In this document: piece by piece, positions 27,305-36,538 of the stretch | How positions within the stretch are numbered: position 1 is the first letter of the stretch | How the letters are laid out: every line of letters starts with the position of its first letter | NCBI GenBank assembly: GCA_029252045.1 | Contig: JAQXCD010000055.1 | Location: 23,919-87,918, forward strand | Direction: 5' to 3' | DNA from: Sulfitobacter sp. | GTDB taxonomy: Bacteria; Pseudomonadota; Alphaproteobacteria; Rhodobacterales; Rhodobacteraceae | Length of the DNA: 64,000 nucleotides | Translations under genes and position numbers: made by a program | The notes under the pieces: model-generated | What the model was told of the DNA's origin: nothing | Seen by the model: the letters and a program-made list of their open reading frames with translations, nothing else | The model's database searches: none

Positions 27305-28243
27305 CTATCCGGTGTCGCCGGTCACAGTCTGCGCCACAAGTATTGCTCTGGGCCGCGGCTGTACCAAATACACGCCCCGAAAAATGACTGCAAGCGCCAG
27401 CCAGATCATGTTCGAGAACGCCTCGTCCAGCAGAAACCACGCCCAGAACAAACCAAATCCCGTGACCAGATAGCTGACCTGCACCGCAAATACCGCCCCT
27501 GCACGCCCCACCAACCAGACGTAGCTTGCATAGACCAGCACCAGCGACGCAGCAACCAATGCTTGCTGCGTCAGCGGGAGCGGCCATTGCGGCGGGATCG
27601 TTTGCCCCAGACCACCTGCCAGCGGCGTCACAATAACCAACCCCGCCAGAGAAGCCCCCAGCATGAGTTGAAAGGGATCCAGTCCCGCGACACCCCAGCG
27701 GGCGACATAATTACCTTCGAAAGCGTAAAACAGCCCGACCACCAGATAGGCAGCCGCCCACTCCATCGGGACCACAGCGCCAATATCAACCGACGGAGCG
27801 ATGACAAGGACCACCCCGATCAGGCCAAAGCCCAACCCCGCAATGCGCCGCCAGGCAAAACTGTCATTGCCCAACTGCAAGGCGATAAAAAAGGCAAACA
27901 TGGGAACAATGCTCAGCAACAGCGACATAATTCCAGCGGGCAAATGGACCGCCGCCGTGTAGGAAATACTATTCGGCAAAACCGTCCCAACCAGCGCAAT
28001 CACCACATATGCCCTCAGTGCATTTGCGGTGGGGGGCAGTGGCTTGCGGCGCACCGCACATACGCACGCCATGAGCACAACGCCGAGTATCTGCTGCCAC
28101 ATCAGCAGACCGAAGGGGCCATAACCAGTACTGACGGCAATTTTACTGAGCGGTTGTGTAGCACCCCATCCCGCCCCCATCAGCACAAGTATGCCGCCGA
28201 ACATCAGGATTTCACGTCGACCAGAAGCGGCCGCGTCCTTCAC
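27305..28243 (-). CDS. EamA/DMT-family transporter
   Basis: 312 residues, ten predicted membrane segments in two EamA repeats. Motifs: MGAGWGATQPLSKIAVSTGYGPFGLL at the first helix pair (about residues 18-43), and SYLVTGFGLFWAWFLLDEAF near residue 258, the usual last-repeat signature. Start overlaps the stop of the YmdB-like gene (ATGA, 28240-28243), so they are co-translated. Substrate unknown. Confidence 0.85.
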   Translation of the reverse strand: MKDAAASGRREILMFGGILVLMGAGWGATQPLSKIAVSTGYGPFGLLMWQQILGVVLMACVCAVRRKPLPPTANALRAYVVIALVGTVLPNSISYTAAVHLPAGIMSLLLSIVPMFAFFIALQLGNDSFAWRRIAGLGFGLIGVVLVIAPSVDIGAVVPMEWAAAYLVVGLFYAFEGNYVARWGVAGLDPFQLMLGASLAGLVIVTPLAGGLGQTIPPQWPLPLTQQALVAASLVLVYASYVWLVGRAGAVFAVQVSYLVTGFGLFWAWFLLDEAFSNMIWLALAVIFRGVYLVQPRPRAILVAQTVTGDTG

Positions 28244-29052
28244 GGGGCGCTCTGTTGCAGCTTGCCACCCTGCCGGACAGGTACAACCCGCGTGGCGCGG
28301 CCTGTTTTATCATCTGTTTCGATATAAACACCTGACAGGGTCGCCTCGCCATTGGCAGGGGTAAAACGGTCTTTCGGCATCCCCGTGATGAAACGGCGCA
28401 GGGGCTCTGCCTTTTCCATCCCGATGACCGAGTTATAGTCACCACACATGCCGGCATCGCTCAGGTAGGCCGTGCCTGCGGACAGGATCATCGCGTCAGA
28501 TGTCGGTACATGGGTGTGCGTGCCCACCACCAAGGACGCGCGCCCGTCGCACCAATGACCCATCGCCATTTTCTCGGATGTCGCTTCACAATGCATATCG
28601 ACGATGATGGCGTTGGCCAGCCCGCCCAGCGGATGGGTTTTCAGCACTGCATCCAGCGCCGAGAAAGGATCATCGAAGGGGCGTTTCATAAACACCTGAC
28701 CCAAGGCTTGGGTCACCAACACCTGCTTGCCTGTACGGGTTTTGAACAGGCGCGCGCCTTTGCCGGGGGCGTTTTTGGAGAAGTTGAGCGGCCGGATGAT
28801 GCGCGGCTCTTGTTCGATAAACGCCAGCATGTCCTTTTGATCAAAGGCATGATCGCCCAGCGTCAGACAATCCGCGCCCGCATCCAGTAAATCCTTGGCA
28901 TGACTGCCTGACAGGCCCATCCCCGAGGTCGCATTCTCACCGTTCACCACGATGAAATCGAGTTTCCATTCGGTCCGCAAACGGGCCAGATTTTCGGTAA
29001 TAGCGCGGCGCCCGGCGCGGCCCATTACATCACCAAGGAAGAGTATTTTCAT
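28240..29052 (-). CDS. YmdB-like metallophosphoesterase (TIGR00282 family)
   Basis: 270 residues. Calcineurin-like phosphodiesterase with metal motifs MKILFLGDVMGRAGRR (residues 1-16; Asp9), VVNGENATSGMG (near 38), LGDHAFDQ (near 66), and VVGTHTHVPTSD (near 179). YmdB-type enzymes act on 2',3'- or 3',5'-cyclic nucleotides. The ATG at 29052 starts exactly at the domain; an upstream ATG at 29088 adds 12 unlikely residues. In related genomes this gene commonly follows 5-FCL. Here 853 bp holding an AT-rich broken gene separates them. Confidence 0.9.
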   Translation of the reverse strand: MKILFLGDVMGRAGRRAITENLARLRTEWKLDFIVVNGENATSGMGLSGSHAKDLLDAGADCLTLGDHAFDQKDMLAFIEQEPRIIRPLNFSKNAPGKGARLFKTRTGKQVLVTQALGQVFMKRPFDDPFSALDAVLKTHPLGGLANAIIVDMHCEATSEKMAMGHWCDGRASLVVGTHTHVPTSDAMILSAGTAYLSDAGMCGDYNSVIGMEKAEPLRRFITGMPKDRFTPANGEATLSGVYIETDDKTGRATRVVPVRQGGKLQQSAP

Positions 29053-29269
29053 GAAGATATCGCTACGCGGGTGTTTCGCCGCGTGCAAGAGGCAAGGCGT
29101 CTAAATACATAAGAGGTATAAACTCTCGCAGCATGTACCTACTACCAAGCATCGGAATTGACGCGTACCGCGGATACTGGTCCGCAGTGATTAGAGCGTG
29201 TCGTATCTTGCGAGATTTTAGATAACAGCAATAGTTCGTCGCCAATTTCTAGTTCTTGTAGGCGCGCAG

Positions 29270-29856
29270 CTATTGAAAGATAGTTATCTCATTTTTACGC
29301 ACGATGTCTGGGAATTTAAATTGCAGAAAATAGTCTACCGCCTCACATAGGCCCATAAGCCTAGAATAGTGTAGCGCCCGTAGGTTTGATGGGTTTGCCC
29401 TATTGCTGATCGCAAAAATGTAGCGCCAATCCTCATAGCTTGTTGAGTAGTGACCCAAAACTTCTACTAGGCTTGTTGGCCGTTTGTCATTTGGTAAGTC
29501 ACCATCATCCAACCTGAACCAAATCTCACCATTCCTGAGGGCGCTATACTTTGGAGTAAACATTTCTTCATACGCAGAAAGGATCTTTTCCCTGTCAGCT
29601 TTTGGAATATTTTCGAATATTGTCAAAAATTTATGCCCGAAGGGGGGCGGGTTTCCCCTGCATGCGATACATGCTGACTTGAGGTAAAGTTCTGTAGCAA
29701 ATGCTAAGTTTGTCGCACAGAACATTATCTCATGGACGGGCGGATGGGTTTCAGGGCCGTCATCTTACCATTTTGAAAAATATCCTTAACGATTAACGCA
29801 TTATACCTCGCAGAGGTTAGAGAAATTGCCCAGTTCCACTCACCGATTGAACCCAC
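29270..29856 (-). pseudogene. frameshifted AT-rich gene, HEPN-like
   Basis: Begins at a GTG (29856) with AGAGGTGA just upstream and reads GEWNWAISLTSARYNALIV before running out of frame. The next frame opens at 29764 and continues DDGPETHPPVHEIMFCATN and onward, 151 residues from its first ATG (29725) to 29270. A one-base shift near 29762-29770 joins both parts into one protein of about 195 residues. The segment LAFATELYLKSAC with GHKFLTIF later resembles HEPN helical proteins (often toxin or defence related), a weak call. GC is much lower than in neighbours. No intact partner gene is seen. 29053-29269 holds nothing recognisable. Confidence 0.6.
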
Positions 29857-29905
29857 TTTATCACCTCTTTCTGTTGACCCTCCATTCCTAAAAGCGCCTT
29901 ATACG

Positions 29906-30463
29906 TCACCCGATCTCGATCACTCCCGCTTCGGTCACGATCAAGTCCAGCGGCTGGTCAGTAGCCTCCAGCGGCGCGGCATCCACCTCCTGCCCTGCAA
30001 AGGCAAAACCGATGGCCAATGTCGCACGCTTTGCGCGCAGCATTTCTAACGTGCGGTCATAGAACCCGCCGCCATATCCCAGCCGCCCGCCGCGCCTGTC
30101 GAATGACAGCAAGGGAACAATCAAGATTTCAGGTTCGAAAAACACCAACTCGGCTGGCACTTTCGCGCCGAACTGGCCCGGAACCATGGCGGTCTCCGGT
30201 GTCCATTGCGCAAATTTCAGCGGCTGCGCTGCGGCCTCGATTACAGGCACGCCAACGCGCCCATGGGCGCTGGCCTCGGCCATGGCGGGACGTGGGTCAA
30301 TCTCGGTCCGGATGGGCATAAAGCCGGACAGCGGAACACCGCGATACCCCGCCAGAACCTCGCTCAGATACCCCGCCTGCGCCTTAGCTGCCGCCTCAAA
30401 CAACGGTTTGCGGTGGGCATAGGCGGCTGTGCGCGCCTCGGCCTTGATCTGCGCCGAGGTCAC
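29906..30463 (-). CDS. 5-formyltetrahydrofolate cyclo-ligase
   Basis: 185 residues. Converts 5-formyl-THF to 5,10-methenyl-THF with ATP. Conserved pieces: YRGVPLSGFMPIRTEIDPRP (about residues 39-58), EILIVPLLSFDRRGGRLGYG (near 112) and GGGFYDRTLEML, the ATP and folate-binding motif. Overlaps the mgtE stop by 4 nt. Confidence 0.94.
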   Translation of the reverse strand: MTSAQIKAEARTAAYAHRKPLFEAAAKAQAGYLSEVLAGYRGVPLSGFMPIRTEIDPRPAMAEASAHGRVGVPVIEAAAQPLKFAQWTPETAMVPGQFGAKVPAELVFFEPEILIVPLLSFDRRGGRLGYGGGFYDRTLEMLRAKRATLAIGFAFAGQEVDAAPLEATDQPLDLIVTEAGVIEIG

Positions 30464-31860
30464 AGCAGAACTGCCGCTGCCAGCCCGAGAAAGGCAAAGA
30501 AACCGACAACGTCCGTCACCGTGGTCACAAAAGCGCCAGAGGCCAGCGCGGGGTCAACGCCCACACGTTCCAGCACAATCGGGATGCCGGTGCCGGCAAG
30601 CCCCGCCACCACCATGTTAATCACCATGGCCACAGCGATCACACCGCCCAGCGCGGGCGAGCCGAACCAGATGATCCCGACAATGCCCATTACAATGGCA
30701 AAGATCGTGCCATTGATCAGCCCCACCAGACATTCACGGCGAATAACCCGCCATACGTTTGAGCCGGTGAGATCTTTGGTCGCCAGTGCACGCACGGCCA
30801 CGGTCAGGCTTTGTGTGCCCGCGTTGCCCCCCATGGACGCCACAATCGGCATCAGCACGGCCAGCGCTACAATTTGCGCCAGTGCGACTTCGAACTGGGA
30901 AATCACCATGGATGCCGCAATCGCCGTCAACAGGTTCACGGCCAGCCAGGGCAACCGCTGCTTTGTTGTCTCGATCACACGGTCACTGAGCGAGCTTTCC
31001 CCAACACCCGCAAGGCGCAGGATGTCTTCTTCGTGCTCTTCATCCAGCACCGACATCGCATCATCGATGGTGATCACACCAATCAGGCGTCCATCCTCAT
31101 CCACAACCGGCGCAGAAATCAGGTGATACTGGTTAAACGCATAGGCCACATCGCCCTCGACCTGAAGCGCGGAGAAAACCTTGAAGGTTTCCTCCATCAG
31201 CGCTGTCAGCAGCGTCTCACGTTTGGAGCGCATCAGCTTGCCCAGTGTCACATTGCCCACGGGGTGCAGGCGTGGGTCAACGATGATGATGTGATAGAAC
31301 TGGTCGGGCAGCTCGGCCTCGGGCGTTTTGCGCAGATGGTCGATGGCGGCGCCGACGGTCCAGTGTTCGGGCGCCATAACAACTTCGCGCTGCATCAAAC
31401 GGCCAGCGGAATACTCAGGATAGCTCAGCGCCTGTTCAACCACTGCGCGGTCGACATCGTCCAGCGCGCCCAGCATTGTCGCCTGCTGCGCATCATCGAG
31501 ATCTTCGAAAATGTCGACAACGTCATCGCTGTCCAGCTCGCGCATGGCTTCTTGCAGAACTTCCGGCGTCAGCAGCGAAACCACTTCGTCGCGGATACCC
31601 TCATCCAGTTCCGACAGGATTTCACCGTCGAATTCCAGACCATAAAGGCGGATCAGTGCGGCACGGTCATAGGAGCTGATCTGCTCCAGAAGGTCGGCGA
31701 TGTCCGCCGCGTGCAGCGGCTCCATCAGCTCAATCAGCTTTTCGCGGTCGTCAATCTCAACCGCATAGAGGATCGCGGCGACGTCGCGTTTGCCCAGAAC
31801 GTAGGCTTCCGGCTCGTCATCTTCGGGGTCGTTGGGTGATTGCAAAACTTGATCTGACAT
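30460..31860 (-). CDS. mgtE: MgtE magnesium transporter
   Basis: 466 residues. N-terminal superhelical MgtE_N domain (residues 35-140; LHAADIADLLEQISSYDRAA), two CBS domains (about 145-265; MQREVVMAPEHWTVGAAIDH and HLISAPVVDEDGRLIGVITI), then five membrane helices (about 295-466) with the pore motif PIVASMGGNAGTQSL near 346. The cytosolic domains gate Mg2+ flow in known homologues. Full length. Confidence 0.96.
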   Translation of the reverse strand: MSDQVLQSPNDPEDDEPEAYVLGKRDVAAILYAVEIDDREKLIELMEPLHAADIADLLEQISSYDRAALIRLYGLEFDGEILSELDEGIRDEVVSLLTPEVLQEAMRELDSDDVVDIFEDLDDAQQATMLGALDDVDRAVVEQALSYPEYSAGRLMQREVVMAPEHWTVGAAIDHLRKTPEAELPDQFYHIIIVDPRLHPVGNVTLGKLMRSKRETLLTALMEETFKVFSALQVEGDVAYAFNQYHLISAPVVDEDGRLIGVITIDDAMSVLDEEHEEDILRLAGVGESSLSDRVIETTKQRLPWLAVNLLTAIAASMVISQFEVALAQIVALAVLMPIVASMGGNAGTQSLTVAVRALATKDLTGSNVWRVIRRECLVGLINGTIFAIVMGIVGIIWFGSPALGGVIAVAMVINMVVAGLAGTGIPIVLERVGVDPALASGAFVTTVTDVVGFFAFLGLAAAVLL

Positions 31861-31995
31861 ACGAACGCCCCCTTGTTACATATCGCGTAACATAGGCAGA
31901 TCAATAAAGAACCACAATGCCGGCAGAGCGCCAATTCCATGATCCGCGCCCCTTCGCCCATTGCCTGAATGCGGGAAACTGATAGGATTATTTCC

Positions 31996-33291
31996 ATGGA
32001 TACACCCACACTTCTCACCGGTCAGATTCTCACGTTTAACGGCGACCCTTTTGTCGATCCGTGGGCGGAGTGCGTTCACATCGATAGTGCTGGTGCGGTT
32101 TTGGTGGAGGGCGCACATATTGCCGCGACCGGCTCTGCTGATACGCTCAAGCGCCTGCATCCACAGGCAAAAATTATCTCCTACGGGGATCATCTAATCT
32201 GCCCCGGCTTTGTGGATGCGCATACCCACTACCCCCAAACCGCCATGATCGCGAGTTGGGGCAAGCGGCTGATCGACTGGCTGAACACCTATACCTTCCC
32301 CGAGGAAATCCGCTTTGCCGATCGGGATTATGCCGATGACATCGCCGCGCGCTATCTGGACCTGACGGCGGCAAACGGCACGACAACCATGGCCTCGTTT
32401 GCGACCATCCACCCCCATAGCGTAGATGCCCTGTTTTCCGCGGCGCAGGCGCGTGGGCAATGCGTTGTCACGGGGAAAACCTGCATGGACCGCAATGCCC
32501 CGGACGGTCTGCGCGATACCGCGCAATCTGCCTATGACGACAGCAAGGCGTTGATCGCCCGCTGGCAGGGCAAGGGCCGCGCGCAATATGCTATCACGCC
32601 GCGGTTCTCGCCGACCTCGACGCCTGCGCAACTGGACGCCATGGGCGCGCTCTGGGCCGAGCATCCGGACTGCCTGATGCAGACGCACCTGAGCGAGCAA
32701 ACGGACGAGATTGAATGGGTGCACAGCCTTTTCCCGCAGGCGCGGGACTATCTGGACACTTATGAAGCCCACGGGCTGTTGGGCGCGCGCGGGCTGTACG
32801 GCCACTCCATCCACCTCACCCCCCGCGAGGTGGACCAGCTGGCAGAGGTGCAGGGCCGTGTGATCCATTGCCCGACATCCAACGCCTTTATCGGGTCAGG
32901 TGCGCTGAACCTGCCCGCACTGGCCGCACGTCGCATCCCGCTGGGACTGGCAACAGATACCGGCGGCGGGTCTTCGTTTTCGATGTTGCGCACGATGGCT
33001 GCTGCCTATGAGGCGGCACAGCATCACGGACATGCCATGCATGCGGCACAACTGATGTGGCTGGCGACAGCGGGCTCTGCCCATGCGCTGCATCTAGGTG
33101 ACCAGATTGGCAGCCTGAAGGCCGGTCATTATGCCGATCTGGCGGTCCTCGATCTGCGCTCGACAGCTGCAATTGCCCAGCGGGCAAACCGCTCCGGCTC
33201 GGTCTGGGAGGATGTGTTTGCAACTGTGATGATGGGCGATGACCGCGCGGTTCATGCCACATGGATTTCGGGGAAATGCGTCAACGGTTAG
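31996..33291 (+). CDS. guaD: guanine deaminase
   Basis: 431 residues, amidohydrolase superfamily; guanine to xanthine plus ammonia. Zn ligands and active-site motifs: PGFVDAHTHYPQT (HxH, near 70), MQTHLSEQTDEIEWV (near 227; the TDEI stretch is typical of GuaD), LYGHSIHLT (near 268), HCPTSNAFIGSG (near 292) and LATDTGGGSSFSML. ATG at 31996 chosen because TAGGATT lies upstream and the family begins here; an upstream in-frame ATG at 31969 adds 9 residues. Ends one base short of the convergent CAP gene. Confidence 0.94.
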   Translation: MDTPTLLTGQILTFNGDPFVDPWAECVHIDSAGAVLVEGAHIAATGSADTLKRLHPQAKIISYGDHLICPGFVDAHTHYPQTAMIASWGKRLIDWLNTYTFPEEIRFADRDYADDIAARYLDLTAANGTTTMASFATIHPHSVDALFSAAQARGQCVVTGKTCMDRNAPDGLRDTAQSAYDDSKALIARWQGKGRAQYAITPRFSPTSTPAQLDAMGALWAEHPDCLMQTHLSEQTDEIEWVHSLFPQARDYLDTYEAHGLLGARGLYGHSIHLTPREVDQLAEVQGRVIHCPTSNAFIGSGALNLPALAARRIPLGLATDTGGGSSFSMLRTMAAAYEAAQHHGHAMHAAQLMWLATAGSAHALHLGDQIGSLKAGHYADLAVLDLRSTAAIAQRANRSGSVWEDVFATVMMGDDRAVHATWISGKCVNG

Positions 33292-33292
33292 G

Positions 33293-33763
33293 TCAGCACT
33301 TGCTCGCGGCCATGACCATCACCCAGACATCCCCCACATTGGCGAGGCCGTATTCCTTATTCTTACCCGAGACCATGTTGCGGTAGTGCCCTGCCGAAAT
33401 GCGCCAGCCTTCCACCGCTGCCGCCGCATTGGGATAACCCTGCGAGATGTTCTCGGAAACGGTGCACCAGCGGTAGCCCGCGCCTGTCACCCGCTGGCCC
33501 ACGCCCGCCCCGTTGCTACCCTTGTGGCTAAAGAAGCCGCGGCTGGCCATATCATGGGCATGGGCACGCGCGGCTGAATCCAGTGTCGCATTTCGGGTCG
33601 GCGCCGGACGGCCTCCCGCCGCCCTGATGGCGTTAATCTGGCCATGTGCACTGCCGCCTGACGTGGATAGCCTTGTGGCCTGTTCTTGCGGTTGTGTCGC
33701 GACACCAGCACCACAGGCTGCCAGAAGAAACGAAACCAGAGCGCAAATTACAAAACGTGTCAC
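33293..33763 (-). CDS. CAP/SCP-domain lipoprotein
   Basis: 156 residues. Lipoprotein signal with lipobox FLLAAC (Cys at residue 17). The CAP (SCP/PR1) domain follows: LDSAARAHAHDMASRGFFSH (His pair typical of the CAP cavity), VSENISQGYPNAAAAVEGW and SAGHYRNMVSG, near residues 60-135. Extracytoplasmic, membrane anchored. Start overlaps the stop of the 8-oxoguanine deaminase gene by 4 nt, so it is in the same operon. Function of bacterial CAP lipoproteins is mostly unknown. Confidence 0.88.
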   Translation of the reverse strand: MTRFVICALVSFLLAACGAGVATQPQEQATRLSTSGGSAHGQINAIRAAGGRPAPTRNATLDSAARAHAHDMASRGFFSHKGSNGAGVGQRVTGAGYRWCTVSENISQGYPNAAAAVEGWRISAGHYRNMVSGKNKEYGLANVGDVWVMVMAASKC

Positions 33764-35106
33764 AGATCCTCCCTTAGGGTTATTGCCAGCGCGTTTTGGC
33801 GTTCTACAACAGCGCCCAGATCAATGGTGGTCATCTGGCCATCTCTTACTACACCGCGACCGTTAACAAATAGATCGCGCACAGTTGTTGGTCCCGCCAG
33901 CAGCAAGGCGGCATGGTCCCAAGATCCCGCCGCCTGAACACCCGCCATATCCCAAACGGCGATATCGGCACATTTGCCCACGGCCAGCCGCCCGCAATCA
34001 GGCCGGCCCAGAACATCCGCACCGCCGCGTGTGGAGATCTCCAGCGCCTCGCGCGCGCTCATCGCGTCGGCGCCCAGTGCCAGGCGCTGGAGCAACATCG
34101 CCTGCCGCGCCTCGGCGACCAGATTGCCCGCATCATTACTGGCTGATCCGTCTACGCCCAGCCCAACAGGCACACCCGCGTCACGCATCGCGCGCAGCGG
34201 TGCGATGCCACTGCCAAGGCGGCAGTTGGAGCAGGGGCAATGGGCGACACCTGTGCCGGTCGCAGCAAACAGCGCAATTTCGGACGGGTCCAGCTTGACG
34301 CAATGGGCGTGCCAGACGTCAGGCCCCACCCAGCCGAGGGATTCCGCATATTGACCCGGACGGCATCCGAACGTCTCCAGAGAATAGGCAATGTCTTCGT
34401 CGTTTTCCGCCAGATGGGTATGCAACATCACGCCCTTATCCCGCGCCAGCAGGGCTGCGTTGCGCATGAGGTCCGTGCTGACCGAAAACGGCGAACAGGG
34501 CGCGACACCGACACGGCACATCGACCCCTCCAAGGGATCATGGAAGCGGTCAATCACACGGATACAATCCGCCAGAATAGCATCTTCATGCTCTACCAGC
34601 GCATCGGGGGGCAACCCCCCGTCACTTTCCCCGATGCTCATCGCGCCACGGGTCGGATGGAAGCGCAGACCAATCTCGCGGGCCGCGTGGATTGTGTCCT
34701 CCAGCCGACTACCGTTGGGGTAGAGATAAAGGTGATCGGAGCTGAGCGTGCAACCCGACAAAGCCAGCTCTGCCAGCCCCACTTGCGCCGAGACGTACAT
34801 GTGATCGGGCGTAAAGCGTTGCCAGATCGGATAGAGCTTGCGCAGCCAGCCAAACAGCAGCGCGTCCTGCCCGCCCGGCACGGCGCGTGTAAGACTTTGG
34901 TACAAATGGTGGTGCGTGTTGACCAGACCGGGGGTCACCAGACAGCCCGAGACATCGACCACCTGCGCGCCCTGGGGCGCCGTCAACTCCATGCCAATGT
35001 CGGCGATAACCCCGTCCTTGATCAGGATGTCGGCGCCCGACAGTTCGCGCCGCGCATCGTCCATGGTGAGGATGGTGCCTGCACCGCGCAAGAGTGTCAC
35101 CGTCAT
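33760..35106 (-). CDS. 8-oxoguanine deaminase
   Basis: 448 residues, amidohydrolase (cytosine-deaminase-like). Motifs: PGLVNTHHHLYQSLTRAV (HxH near residue 62), LSGCTLSSDHLYLYPNGS (near 115), MLHTHLAENDEDI (near 226), WHAHCVKL, and HCPCSNCRLGSGIAPLRAM (near 284), with GLGVDGSASND as the Asp region. The C-S-D-H-L-Y and P-C-S-N-C-R stretches separate 8-oxoguanine deaminases from triazine hydrolases and SAH deaminases. Converts 8-oxoguanine to urate, clearing oxidised purine. Works next to convergent guaD. Confidence 0.85.
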   Translation of the reverse strand: MTVTLLRGAGTILTMDDARRELSGADILIKDGVIADIGMELTAPQGAQVVDVSGCLVTPGLVNTHHHLYQSLTRAVPGGQDALLFGWLRKLYPIWQRFTPDHMYVSAQVGLAELALSGCTLSSDHLYLYPNGSRLEDTIHAAREIGLRFHPTRGAMSIGESDGGLPPDALVEHEDAILADCIRVIDRFHDPLEGSMCRVGVAPCSPFSVSTDLMRNAALLARDKGVMLHTHLAENDEDIAYSLETFGCRPGQYAESLGWVGPDVWHAHCVKLDPSEIALFAATGTGVAHCPCSNCRLGSGIAPLRAMRDAGVPVGLGVDGSASNDAGNLVAEARQAMLLQRLALGADAMSAREALEISTRGGADVLGRPDCGRLAVGKCADIAVWDMAGVQAAGSWDHAALLLAGPTTVRDLFVNGRGVVRDGQMTTIDLGAVVERQNALAITLREDL

Positions 35107-35912
35107 GACGCCACCGATGCACGTAGAATTTCAAGTGCTTGGGCATGAATGCCCGCGTTTGCTGCTGCCAATACCCGCCCCCCGTTATGGGCAGGTCCGC
35201 CCTCCCAATCAGTGACGATACCGCCCGCCGCATGGATCAGTGCAATGGGCCCCTGCACGTCATAAGCGTTCAGCCCGGCCTCAATCACCAGATCAACCTG
35301 ACCCGAGGCAATCAGCGCATAGGCATAACAATCCATACCATAGCGCGTCAGTTGCGCCTGCTGCGCCACCGCGCGAAATGCAGCACCTTCAGCGGGGCTG
35401 CCCACCTCGGGAAAAGTTGTGAAAACAATCGCCTGCGACAGGGGGCGCGCGGCGCGGCAGCGGATCGCGCGGCGCCCATCTGCGCGGATCAGCGCGGCAC
35501 CTTGCGGCGTTCCGATGAAACGCTCACCCGTATAGGGCTGGTCCACAATGCCGATAACCGGCCCCGCTTCACCTCCCACCGCGATCAAAACCCCCCAAGT
35601 GGGCGTTCCGGCCACAAACCCGCGGGTACCGTCGATGGGGTCCAGCACCCATGTCAGGCCGGTTGTACCCGCCTGCGTTCCCATTTCCTCGCCCAGAATG
35701 GCATCATCGGGCCGGTGCTGCATAAGCACAGCGCGCATCGCAGCCTCCGCTTCGCGGTCTGCTACGGTGACCGGATCATAGCCGCCTGCAAGTTTGTTAT
35801 CGGCGTCCAGCGTGTCACTGCGGAAATAGGGCAAGATCACATCGCGCGCTGCGTCCGCCATCAGATGCGCGACACGGGTGAGTTCTTCGGTCAGGTGCTG
35901 GTCAATTTTCAT
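35103..35912 (-). CDS. hisN: inositol-monophosphatase-family phosphatase, probably histidinol-phosphatase
   Basis: 269 residues. Mg-dependent phosphatase motifs: ILGEEMGTQAG (metal Glu, near residue 77), WVLDPIDGTRGFVAGTPTWG (D-P-I-D-G-T, near 92), and ALIASGQVDLVIEAGLNAYDVQGPIALIHAAGG (split motif, near 206-238). The GTRGFV/TPTWG version is typical of the HisN subgroup rather than SuhB. Overlaps the 8-oxoguanine deaminase start by ATGA. Nucleotide-related phosphatase activity cannot be excluded. Confidence 0.82.
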   Translation of the reverse strand: MKIDQHLTEELTRVAHLMADAARDVILPYFRSDTLDADNKLAGGYDPVTVADREAEAAMRAVLMQHRPDDAILGEEMGTQAGTTGLTWVLDPIDGTRGFVAGTPTWGVLIAVGGEAGPVIGIVDQPYTGERFIGTPQGAALIRADGRRAIRCRAARPLSQAIVFTTFPEVGSPAEGAAFRAVAQQAQLTRYGMDCYAYALIASGQVDLVIEAGLNAYDVQGPIALIHAAGGIVTDWEGGPAHNGGRVLAAANAGIHAQALEILRASVAS

Positions 35913-36004
35913 GCCTACTTCGTCTCATTCCCGCGCAGCTCTTGCAAGCCTCGCCCGTATCACCACGCAAAAAGGGGGCGTCTTTTTGCTGAAGCCCTAC
36001 TAGC

Positions 36005-36382
36005 CTATTGATCAGTATCGGCGAGAACACGCGCCAAAGCTAGCAGGCGATAGCGCTGGCTAGTCGGGATGCCATAAAAAGCGCGGACAAGTTCTATTAC
36101 ATCCTTGTCGCCCATTGGGTCGTCGGGCAGGATTTCCGACACAGCGCTGCCAGCTGCATCATCGACGTGGAGCCCTTCAAAAAACGAAGAGACAGGAACA
36201 CCCAGAACACCAGCGATCTCCCATAGGCGCGACGCACTGACCCGGTTCACGCCCGTCTCGTATTTCTGTATCTGCTGGAATTTAACGCCGACACTTTCGG
36301 CCAATTGCTGCTGCGTCATGCCGATAAGCCAACGGCGCTGCCGGATCATTTTCCCCACATGGGTATCAGTCGTATGAACCAT
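36005..36382 (-). CDS. XRE-family transcriptional regulator
   Basis: 125 residues from ATG 36382. HTH domain at residues 8-62: VGKMIRQRRWLIGMTQQQLA, then VKFQQIQKYETGVNRVSASR. The C-terminal tail (VIELVRAFYGIPTSQRYRLL) is helical, probably dimerising. A longer start at 36436 adds 18 residues of doubtful value. Alphaproteobacteria commonly have several regulators of this size; target unknown. Autonomous, with AT-rich sequence and a possible promoter at 36440-36480. Confidence 0.88.
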   Translation of the reverse strand: MVHTTDTHVGKMIRQRRWLIGMTQQQLAESVGVKFQQIQKYETGVNRVSASRLWEIAGVLGVPVSSFFEGLHVDDAAGSAVSEILPDDPMGDKDVIELVRAFYGIPTSQRYRLLALARVLADTDQ

Positions 36383-36538
36383 TATATCGGCCTGCCTTCT
36401 TGTACTGCGGCATGTCGCGCGCTTGCCAAAAAACACAGCAAGCGACGCGGTATAAAAACATACCGAACATTTGAATAATGTTCATACCCAATCGGAGGGG
36501 CCGCGCAAATGGCCGCAAGCAAGATTTCGCCCTTTTGG

